Positions 1 to 5,400 of a DNA stretch of 5,400 nucleotides are shown in pieces. The position numbers and the translations under genes are program-made. Positions within the stretch are counted from its first letter, which is position 1. The number at the start of each line of letters is the position of its first letter. Location of the stretch: assembly GCA_031263335.1 (NCBI GenBank), contig JAISGB010000121.1, positions 1-5,400 on the forward strand, given 5' to 3'. The DNA is from Eubacteriales Family XIII. Incertae Sedis bacterium (GTDB lineage: Bacteria > Bacillota > Clostridia > Peptostreptococcales > Anaerovoracaceae). The notes under the pieces were generated by a model. That model had not been told where the DNA came from. It worked only from the letters and a program-made list of their open reading frames with translations, and did no database searches.

Positions 1-570
1 GGCCACCCCTATTCGGACTACGCGCCATCCGCCGGCGAAAAGAGCGTCCTGTCCGCCATCCTCTACTACGGATACCCCAACGTGACGAACATAGAGGGCT
101 ACGGCCTCACGGCCGACCAAGCGCGATGCGCCACCCAGCTCGCCGTATGGGCGATGCGGGGCGGCCTCTCCTTCGGGGATCTGCACCCGACCTACTACAA
201 CGCGGCTTACCAAGTCGTGATCGACGCGGGAGCCGCATTGTTCGCGCGGGCGCAGTCGGGTTTCAACCCAAGCACGGCAAGCATCTCGATGCCCGTCACG
301 AACAGGGCCTATGCCTTCGGCGGCGGCTGCGTGCGCTACGGCCCCTACCGCGTGTCCGATTCGACGGGCATTGCCGCAAATGTCACAGGCGCGCCGGCGG
401 GACACTTCATAGGAGACACGGCCGGCAACGCGTTGAACGCCGCCGCCCTACCCTCCGGTACGGATTTCTTCCTGTACGTGCCGGAAGCCGCGAACGTGCA
501 GGGAAACATCCATATCAAAATCGATGCCAAATACAAAGTGTTCGCCGTATATTTCTGGCACAACGGCGGC
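1..570 (+). other. Thioester domain (TED), C-terminal part
   Basis: Residues 1-190 match the later part of bacterial surface thioester domains, which form a Cys-Gln thioester able to bond covalently to host amines. Visible hallmarks are ILYYGYP at residues 21-27, the helix motif ATQLAVW (44-50; family pattern TQxxxW), YGPYRVS (113-119), and a late VQGNI segment with Gln167 (nt 499-501) that fits the position of the thioester Gln. The reactive Cys normally lies before the TQxxxW block and is therefore outside the window. Cys43 and Cys110 are present but do not sit in the usual [YFL]C context. Assignment of Gln167 is inference from motif order. Confidence 0.8.
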
Positions 571-3500
571 GCCCAAGAAATGACGACGCCGAGTGAACCG
601 GCAGACGCGGAAGCCACGGCCGAAGCGGATCTCCTGCCCTACGGCAAGATCACCGTCACAAAACAGGACAACGAAACGAACAAGCCCCTCTCCGGCGCAA
701 ACTTTATCATCCAAGAATGGAATGGCGCCGCCTACGCGAACACCGTCCACCCGGTCACATGGAACGCGGCGGCAAAGGTCTATACCGCCGGACCGCTCTT
801 CGCCACCGAAACCAACGGCGGCTATTTCAACATCGTCGAGACAGGCAAGCCCTATTCCTATCTGTCAAACTGGTCGCGCGCATTCTCCTTGACGGGCCAA
901 GGCCAAAACTTCACGTTCACGGCGGCCAACACACCCACCTACGCCCGCATCAGCGTACAGAAGCAAGACCGCAACACAACCGAAGCAACGCCCCAAGGCG
1001 ACGCAAGCCTCGGAGGCGCCGAATACGGCCTGTACGCCGCCGAGACGCGCACCCATCCCGATGGGACGGTATATACGATAAATCAATTGATCGAGCGGAA
1101 AACGACGGACGCGACCGGCAAGCTCACCTTTGACAAGGGCGGCAAGCTCTTCCCCATGAAGTATTACGTGAAGGAGATCTCCCCCTCCGAAGGCTATCTG
1201 CTCGACGGGACGACGTACCCCGTCGATGTGACCCACAACGGCGCGGCGAACGTCACGACGAGAAGTCAAAATGTCACCGAACAAGTCAAGAAGCAAGCAT
1301 TTGAGCTGATCAAGATCGGCACGGCCTCCGGGGACACGGAAGTCTCCCTCCTCGAGGCGGGCTTCAAAGTGTACCGCATCGGCGAGCTGTCGAAGGTGAA
1401 GGACGGAAGCCTGAAGCCCGCCGGCGACGCGTGGGGCTACAAGGATTTCTCCGGCTATGACTTCTCCGGGGAACCCACCGCGTCGATCGACGGGCTGCGT
1501 CTCCCCGAACTGTTCACGGACAAGAGCGGGCGTCTGACAAGCCCGGAATTGCCATACGGCGAATACGTCGTCGTCGAGACGACGACCCCCAAAGGCTACC
1601 TGACGATCAAGCCCTTCTTAGTAACCGTCACGGAGGACAGCCGCACAGTCCAACCGTGGCGCATCTTTGAGGACAAATTAGCCGAGTTCTACATCAAGGT
1701 CGTCAAGAAGGACGCGCTGTCGGGGAACATCGTGCTCGGCAAACAAGCCAAATATCGTATCTATGATCTCGACAAAAGGGCGTATGTCACGATGAAAACG
1801 GCATATCCGCAGACCGTCCTGCACGGCACGGAGGACAACCCCTTTGCCACGGACGAAACGGGGATGCTCATCACGCCCGAGAAACTGCCCTACGGGCATT
1901 ATCGCCTCGATGAGGTGACGGCGCCCGAAGGCTATGTACGCGCGGGTTATGAGGGCGTCCTCAAGCCGGGCCACCAAACGGACGGGTCCTACACCGAGAA
2001 CCCAAGCGGCCCCGTGTACATCGACATGGACGACCTGACGCCGATCCGCGAGGACGCGCTTGATGACGACATCCTCGAAGTCACGCAGTACAACGAGCGG
2101 CAGACCGGGAAGATCGGCATCGAAAAGATGGGCGAAAAGGCGGGAGAACCCTACCGCGACGGGGACGGGAACCTGCAATACCCCCATGAGGACGGACCAT
2201 TGGAAGGCGTCGTCTTCGAGGTCGTCGCAAAGGAGGACATCGTCTCTCCGGACGGTTCCGGCGAGATCATCCGCACGGCGGGGACGATCCACGCGACGCT
2301 CACGACGGACGCGGACGGCAGGGCATGGGCGGAGTTGCCCCTCGGCGAATGGACATTGCACGAAAAGGCCGCGCCCGAAGGCTATCTGCCCTTGGAGGAC
2401 GAGGACTTCACCCTTGCGCCCGAGGATGGCGAAAAGGCGTTCGTATTCAAGCACTTCGACATCTATAATGTGCGGCAGAAGCTGAACATCGAGATCGAAA
2501 AGACGGAGGAATACGTCGGGACGCCGCTCGCCGGCGCGGAGTTCACCTTATACAAAACGGAAGCGGGCGAGGGCGGCAAGTATGAGGAGGACGCGAACGA
2601 AGCAAACGAAGGCGAAGGGACGGAAGAGCCGGACGAAGAAAAGCCCCCCGGCGAGTTCATCCGCACGGCATCGAGCGGCGAGGACGGTAAGGCGATCTTC
2701 TCCGATCTGCCGCCCGGAACCTACGTTGTCCGCGAGACGAAAGCCCCCGAAGGCTACGACCTCAACAAGGATTTTGAGGCAAGCGTCGATCTCGCGTATG
2801 ACGGAAGTGATACGGAATATCTCGCATGGGCGGGGACATGCACGGACAAATTGATCCTCATCTCCTGCGAAGTGGACAAGGACACCATCAAACGCACGAG
2901 CGCGGCATACCGGAGCATCCCGGGCCACGAGGGCATCGACAACATCGGCAAGGAAACCTACCGCTACGATATAGACTACAGATCGACATCCTCCGTCTTT
3001 GCCGAAGAATACGTCGTGGACGACCCGCTCGAGGCCGTCGCTTTGGATCAGATCCGCCTCGAGGAGTTGTGGACGTCAATCACATGGGGCGATCGGGACG
3101 GCCTGATGAATGTGTGGTACAGGACGAACCGGACGGACGACAACATCGACTACGAGGCGGCAAGCGCCATGGGGACGAACCCCGCGAACCCCGAAAACCC
3201 GGACATGAAGGCCGCCTATCCCAACACGGGCTACAGGCTCTGGGCCGAAGGGCTGACGACGACGGAACGCCACCGATTGCCCGTCCGCGCCTTGGGCCTC
3301 GGCAAGGATGAATACATCACCGCCCTGCGCTTTGAACACGGCGGCGTGGACGTCGGGTTCACGAGCAAGAACTACGCCGACCGATCCCTGAATGACGAAC
3401 ACAGAGACGAATCCAAAGGCGTGATCGACCTTCCTTCGGATAATGCCGATAAGATTGAGCCGATCAAGCCGATCGACGGGATCGACGAGATCGCCGAAGC

Positions 3501-5070
3501 CGCCGCATTTGCCGGACGTCCGGCGAGCGCGGCCCATTCGGGGCTTGCCCCGCAGGGCGGATCCGGAGGCGGCGCCTTGGACAACGGGGAAGACGGCGGC
3601 GCCGATGGGGACGCCGGGAACACCGGAGGCGATGCGGATCCCGGAGAAAACGCCCGTACGATCCCGATCCCCGGCGCGGAACCGCCGGAGTATACGGGCG
3701 TCAAGGAGTACACGGGCGGCATATCGGGAAACACCGTGGACTGGACGCCGCGCGAATCCACGCCCTTCTACGCCGAAGGCGCGGCCGAAGCCGAAGGACT
3801 CGCCCCCGTGTCCTACCTTGTGTCGGCGGTCCGCGAGATGAACGAAGAGGACATCGTATCCTCCGCGACATCGCGTATCGCAAGGGATTACACCCTGCGC
3901 GACCGCGACCAAGACGCCGTGGTGACGCGGGAGATCGCCACGTTCACCTATGAGACGGTCGAACCCGCGCCGCAGGTCGAGAGTACCTTCTTCGACAACA
4001 TATCCAAGGTGGGCAATGCCGTCCGGACGGGCGACGACTCCGCATTGCGTCTGTGGATACTTATCTGCACCCTTTCGATGATCTCGATGATCGTCCTGCT
4101 CATCAGAACCTTCCGCACACGCCCGGCGCGGAATGCCGTACGAAAGCGGACGCGCTCCGCGCCCGCGCGGTCGCTTTTGCTCGTATCCATGATCGCGGCA
4201 AGCGCAACCTTCTTGCTTGCGGACGGTTCGCCGGAAACGTATGCCGCGCCCACGGATGAGGAAGCGGGAGCAACCATCACCGTTGAATATCGGTTCGCCG
4301 AAGGCGAGACGCCCGACATCCCGGAGCTTACGTCCCTGTTCGGACGCGGCTACCGCTTGGTCGGGCAAGAGGAACCCGTCCTTGAGCGCACCCTGCCCGT
4401 CACGCGCACCTATACATGGCGGATCGACGGCAACATCTCGCAGGACGATCTGTCCCGCGTCGCAGGACTCGGGAACGTGACGCTCACGCCTGTGGGCGTA
4501 CAAAAGGAGGCGCGCGCGGACCGGACAGCGACGATACGAGGGTTGCCGACAAATGACGTCGAGGCCCTGCCGCGGGAACGCACGTTCGAAATATCGTCGG
4601 CGGAACGCCCGGACGCCGTAACGAAGGCGGCGCTGACGCTCGCCGGCGCGGAGTTCGAGCTTGCCGGTTGCGACGAATACGGACTGCCGGAAAGCTATAC
4701 CGCCACCTGTGTCTACCGAGGCATCGAGACCTACCTCGAGACGCACTACTGGCTCGGGAATTCGACCTACACGACAGAGGAGACCATCGACGGGCCGGAC
4801 GGGTATGTGATCGTCGCAACCTATGAGCCGGTGACGCCCGCCGAACCCGCGCAAGAGGCGCCGGAGACGACGGAAGGAGTGACGGAGGGAGCGACGGAGG
4901 TGGAGGACGCAACCATCCTCGAGACCATCGAAGATGAGAACGCACCGCTTTCCTTTCTGCAAAAGGCCGCTGTGGGCGCGGGGATCGCGGCGTTGGCGCT
5001 GTTGATCGCGAGCCTAACGCTGCTCATGGCGAGGAAGCGTGGAAAGAACCGGCGCGGGAGAGCGGTTTAA
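1..5070 (+). CDS. Giant thioester-domain / SpaA-repeat surface adhesin, 5' end outside window
   Basis: This is a cell-surface protein predicted to attach to host or matrix targets through an N-terminal thioester domain held out on a stalk of SpaA/CnaB folds. The frame is open from base 1 to the TAA at 5068-5070, giving 1689 visible residues; the signal peptide and reactive Cys must lie upstream. The GTG at 82 is not the start: the codons before it read as thioester-domain sequence (ILYYGYP) and no Shine-Dalgarno precedes it. In order it carries a TED (about 1-190), six SpaA-like domains (215-950), a conserved domain beginning EVDKDTI (957-1140), a Gly/Asp linker, a TGDDS segment with a membrane helix (1351-1368), an Arg-rich loop, a signal-peptide-like helix (1391-1407), a second ectodomain (1416-1615), and a final helix (1656-1677) with a basic tail. 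No LPXTG motif is present. The family call is strong; the target and organism are unknown. Confidence 0.95.
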   Translation, partial: GHPYSDYAPSAGEKSVLSAILYYGYPNVTNIEGYGLTADQARCATQLAVWAMRGGLSFGDLHPTYYNAAYQVVIDAGAALFARAQSGFNPSTASISMPVTNRAYAFGGGCVRYGPYRVSDSTGIAANVTGAPAGHFIGDTAGNALNAAALPSGTDFFLYVPEAANVQGNIHIKIDAKYKVFAVYFWHNGGAQEMTTPSEPADAEATAEADLLPYGKITVTKQDNETNKPLSGANFIIQEWNGAAYANTVHPVTWNAAAKVYTAGPLFATETNGGYFNIVETGKPYSYLSNWSRAFSLTGQGQNFTFTAANTPTYARISVQKQDRNTTEATPQGDASLGGAEYGLYAAETRTHPDGTVYTINQLIERKTTDATGKLTFDKGGKLFPMKYYVKEISPSEGYLLDGTTYPVDVTHNGAANVTTRSQNVTEQVKKQAFELIKIGTASGDTEVSLLEAGFKVYRIGELSKVKDGSLKPAGDAWGYKDFSGYDFSGEPTASIDGLRLPELFTDKSGRLTSPELPYGEYVVVETTTPKGYLTIKPFLVTVTEDSRTVQPWRIFEDKLAEFYIKVVKKDALSGNIVLGKQAKYRIYDLDKRAYVTMKTAYPQTVLHGTEDNPFATDETGMLITPEKLPYGHYRLDEVTAPEGYVRAGYEGVLKPGHQTDGSYTENPSGPVYIDMDDLTPIREDALDDDILEVTQYNERQTGKIGIEKMGEKAGEPYRDGDGNLQYPHEDGPLEGVVFEVVAKEDIVSPDGSGEIIRTAGTIHATLTTDADGRAWAELPLGEWTLHEKAAPEGYLPLEDEDFTLAPEDGEKAFVFKHFDIYNVRQKLNIEIEKTEEYVGTPLAGAEFTLYKTEAGEGGKYEEDANEANEGEGTEEPDEEKPPGEFIRTASSGEDGKAIFSDLPPGTYVVRETKAPEGYDLNKDFEASVDLAYDGSDTEYLAWAGTCTDKLILISCEVDKDTIKRTSAAYRSIPGHEGIDNIGKETYRYDIDYRSTSSVFAEEYVVDDPLEAVALDQIRLEELWTSITWGDRDGLMNVWYRTNRTDDNIDYEAASAMGTNPANPENPDMKAAYPNTGYRLWAEGLTTTERHRLPVRALGLGKDEYITALRFEHGGVDVGFTSKNYADRSLNDEHRDESKGVIDLPSDNADKIEPIKPIDGIDEIAEAAAFAGRPASAAHSGLAPQGGSGGGALDNGEDGGADGDAGNTGGDADPGENARTIPIPGAEPPEYTGVKEYTGGISGNTVDWTPRESTPFYAEGAAEAEGLAPVSYLVSAVREMNEEDIVSSATSRIARDYTLRDRDQDAVVTREIATFTYETVEPAPQVESTFFDNISKVGNAVRTGDDSALRLWILICTLSMISMIVLLIRTFRTRPARNAVRKRTRSAPARSLLLVSMIAASATFLLADGSPETYAAPTDEEAGATITVEYRFAEGETPDIPELTSLFGRGYRLVGQEEPVLERTLPVTRTYTWRIDGNISQDDLSRVAGLGNVTLTPVGVQKEARADRTATIRGLPTNDVEALPRERTFEISSAERPDAVTKAALTLAGAEFELAGCDEYGLPESYTATCVYRGIETYLETHYWLGNSTYTTEETIDGPDGYVIVATYEPVTPAEPAQEAPETTEGVTEGATEVEDATILETIEDENAPLSFLQKAAVGAGIAALALLIASLTLLMARKRGKNRRGRAV
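643..2850 (+). repeat. Six tandem SpaA/CnaB-like prealbumin-fold domains
   Basis: Six diverged beta-sandwich repeats form the stalk: residues 215-312, 315-430, 433-558, 562-699, 703-824 and 828-950. Each starts with a strand carrying a Lys (221, 321, 438, 569, 709, 834) and has a late Glu (280, 392, 526, 638, 788, 912). In repeats 2-6 that Glu opens the typical E-x-x-x-P-x-GY signature (SPSEGY, TTPKGY, TAPEGY, AAPEGY, KAPEGY). Each ends with a candidate acceptor (N310, E427, D558, N698, N823, D949). In CnaB folds the Lys bonds to Asn or Asp with Glu as catalyst, giving protease-resistant stalks. At DNA level the repeats are diverged; a 15-base identity coding APEGY recurs at 1921-1935 and 2371-2385. 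Repeat 6 has a highly acidic insert (854-885), and repeat 4 has a long insert between Glu638 and Asn698. Confidence 0.85.
2869..3420 (+). other. Conserved domain of unknown function after the SpaA stalk
   Basis: Residues about 957-1140 begin EVDKDTIKRTSAAY and include RYDIDYRSTSS, EYVVDDPLEAV, WYRTN, GYRLWAEGL, LGLGKDEYITALRFEHGG and FTSKNY. From memory, similar blocks follow SpaA domains in large surface proteins of Coriobacteriia and Bacillota, so it appears to be a family module rather than a unique insertion. The strands alternate polar and hydrophobic residues, consistent with a further beta-sandwich. No catalytic motif is evident. Its opening Lys960 keeps the same 11-residue spacing from the previous acceptor as the stalk repeats, so it may itself be a seventh isopeptide-type domain. 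Confidence 0.55.
3550..3720 (+). other. Gly/Asp/Ala/Pro-rich low-complexity linker
   Basis: Residues about 1184-1240 are disordered-looking: a Gly/Asp/Asn-rich stretch (about 1186-1217) is followed by a Pro-rich stretch and the short repeat YTGVKEYTGG. It separates the conserved domain from a membrane-proximal module (about 1247-1320, with FYAEGAA, SYLVSA, EEDIVSSATSRIA and DRDQDAVVTREIATF). It probably acts as a flexible hinge near the cell surface. Confidence 0.6.
4021..4248 (+). other. Membrane hairpin: TGD sorting-like signal, helix, Arg-rich loop, second signal-peptide-like helix
   Basis: Residues 1341-1350 read VRTGDDSALR, followed by an 18-residue hydrophobic segment (1351-1368). This resembles the C-terminal anchor of Gram-positive surface proteins, but lacks the Leu-Pro of LPXTG. 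The next 22 residues (1369-1390) hold eight Arg and one Lys, as expected for a cytoplasmic loop. Hydrophobic residues 1391-1407 follow, then ADGSPETYAAP, which resembles a signal peptide with a possible signal peptidase I site after A1415 (T at -3, A at -1). The charge pattern predicts an outside-in-outside hairpin. No stop codon occurs in frame, and no Shine-Dalgarno precedes the in-frame ATGs at 4078, 4087 or 4189. Confidence 0.7.
4246..4845 (+). other. Second predicted extracellular module of the adhesin
   Basis: Residues about 1416-1615 form a beta-rich region between two hydrophobic segments. Recognisable blocks are ITVEYRFAEGE, YRLVGQEEPVLERTLPVTRT, LGNVTLTP, GLPTNDVEALPRERTFEIS, and GLPESYTATCVYRGIETYLE. 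The region seems to hold two related halves, each with a Y/F-x-L strand, an acidic turn, LP, and a Thr-rich strand. I do not recognise a named domain or an enzymatic motif. It contains two Cys (1557 and 1570) that could pair if exported. Confidence 0.55.
4870..4902 (+). repeat. Short 12-base tandem repeat coding TEGV/TEGA/TEV
   Basis: Two 12-base units (4870-4881 and 4882-4893) and a partial third (4894-4902) share the pattern ACGGARGGAG.G and encode TEGV, TEGA and TEV. They form part of a Thr/Glu-rich spacer (about residues 1615-1648) just outside the last membrane helix. This is probably a flexible stalk whose length could vary between strains. Confidence 0.5.
4966..5067 (+). other. C-terminal membrane anchor with basic tail
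   Basis: Residues about 1656-1677 are an Ala/Leu/Gly-rich helix, followed by RKRGKNRRGRAV and the stop. This matches the stop-transfer helix and positive tail of surface anchors. No LPXTG-type motif is seen before it; the preceding residues are NAPLSFLQK. The C-terminus is therefore predicted to stay in the membrane with its tail in the cytosol. Confidence 0.8.
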
Positions 5071-5134
5071 CAGGCGTCCCGCCCCATCCATCACTTTCGG
5101 GCATAAATGAATACATCAAAGAGAAGAATGGACG

Positions 5135-5158
5135 AGGCCGCCCCGGAAAGGGCGGCCT
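5135..5158. terminator. Hairpin between convergent genes, possible bidirectional terminator
   Basis: AGGCCGCCC (5135-5143) is perfectly complementary to GGGCGGCCT (5150-5158), with a 6-base loop CGGAAA. It lies 64 bases after the adhesin stop and 42 bases after the stop of the minus-strand gene. There is no clean T-run on either side: the plus strand continues ACATCTTCGATCTTG, and the minus strand continues CGTCCATTCTTCTCTTTGATG, which is somewhat T-rich. The position between facing stops supports a terminator; the weak T-tract lowers confidence. The rest of the 130-base gap shows nothing else. Confidence 0.6.
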
Positions 5159-5200
5159 ACATCTTCGATCTTGCATCCGGCGTTTTTGACAGGTGCGACC

Positions 5201-5400
5201 CTACAGCGCCTCGGGGCGGACCTTCCGCTTCAGGCCAACGTGCACGAGCACGCATTCGGCGGCGAGGAGGATCGCCCCGGGGGCGGACCAACCGTCGAAG
5301 AGCACCGCGACGCCGCCCCATTCCTGCGTGGCGAGGACCGTCGCGAGCGACACCGCCGCGAGCGCGGCGGCCGCGATGAGGCTCCCGATCGGGCGCCCCA
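5201..5400 (-). CDS. C-terminal end of an unrecognised membrane protein, 5' end outside window
   Basis: On the minus strand a frame is open from the window edge to a TAG at 5203-5201, giving 65 residues. It has two hydrophobic segments: about residues 6-24 (SLIAAAALAAVSLATVLAT) and about 40-56 (PGAILLAAECVLVHVGL), joined by a loop containing QEWGG and FDGWSAP. It ends in a basic tail KRKVRPEAL. This alternation of helices, loop and positively charged cytoplasmic tail is protein-like, unlike the competing frames, which are Arg/Pro-rich. I do not recognise the family; it could be the last helical hairpin of a transporter or a small integral membrane protein. It converges on the adhesin gene, so the two are not co-transcribed. 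Confidence 0.7.
   Translation of the reverse strand, partial: GRPIGSLIAAAALAAVSLATVLATQEWGGVAVLFDGWSAPGAILLAAECVLVHVGLKRKVRPEAL

Noticed and set aside
82..84. GTG as the start of the adhesin
   Set aside because: The frame is open to base 1, the preceding codons encode thioester-domain sequence, and no ribosome binding site precedes the GTG.
127..330. Cys43 or Cys110 as the thioester cysteine
   Set aside because: Neither has an aromatic or Leu residue before it, and both fall within or after the TQxxxW block, whereas the family's Cys precedes it. The true Cys is probably upstream of the window.
1678..2454. Minus-strand open frame of 258 codons
   Set aside because: It is antisense to SpaA domains 4 and 5 and has no recognisable domain; it is treated as a shadow of the coding strand.
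4120..4200. Sequencing frameshift as the cause of the apparent gene fusion
   Set aside because: The same frame stays protein-like on both sides of the junction and other frames give no sensible ending, so an indel is not needed. A substituted stop codon cannot be excluded from sequence alone.
4501..4510. Shine-Dalgarno-like CAAAAGGAGG inside the adhesin
   Set aside because: No start codon follows at a useful distance in any frame, and the site lies in the middle of the second ectodomain.
3076..4962. Long minus-strand open frame of 628 codons opposite the adhesin
   Set aside because: It is Arg/Gly-rich without domain signatures, and lies opposite a strand with clear protein-family motifs. 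Long antisense frames are expected in GC-rich coding DNA.
5054..5082. GCGGGA/TCCCGC inverted repeat around the stop codon
   Set aside because: It has only a 6-bp stem with a 17-base loop and no T-run, so it is much weaker than the hairpin at 5135-5158.
5107..5379. Plus-strand open frame after the adhesin, starting MNTSKRRMDEAA
   Set aside because: It runs through the hairpin, becomes Arg/Pro-rich low complexity, and overlaps the better-supported minus-strand membrane protein.

Overview
The window is dominated by one very large plus-strand gene. It is already open at base 1, stops at 5070, and encodes at least 1689 residues of a secreted, membrane-anchored adhesin. The DNA is GC-rich. The protein belongs to the Gram-positive architecture that joins an N-terminal thioester domain (TED) to a stalk of SpaA/CnaB prealbumin-like domains. 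From memory of such proteins, the closest match is to gut or host-associated Coriobacteriia (Eggerthellaceae-like) or high-GC Bacillota. This assignment is inference, because the window has no rRNA or housekeeping marker.

Layout (residues counted from the first codon of the window): a C-terminal TED fragment, about 1-190; six tandem SpaA/CnaB-like domains, about 215-950, with a very regular Lys/Glu/acceptor pattern for intramolecular isopeptide bonds; a conserved domain of unknown function, about 957-1140; a Gly/Asp/Ala-rich linker, about 1170-1240; a short conserved module, about 1247-1320; a TGD-containing sorting-signal-like segment with a membrane helix, 1343-1368; an Arg-rich loop; a second hydrophobic segment resembling a signal peptide, 1391-1407; a second predicted extracellular module, about 1416-1615; a Thr/Glu-rich stalk; and a final membrane helix with a basic tail, about 1656-1689.

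The most unusual point is the C-terminal third. What looks like the end of one anchored adhesin runs straight into the signal peptide, ectodomain and anchor of a second surface protein, with no stop or visible ribosome binding site between them.

After the adhesin there is a 130-base gap with a perfect 9-bp hairpin that may end transcription in both directions. A convergent minus-strand gene follows, of which only the last 65 codons are present. It encodes the C-terminal part of an unrecognised membrane protein. No RNA gene, mobile element, CRISPR array, or promoter was found.
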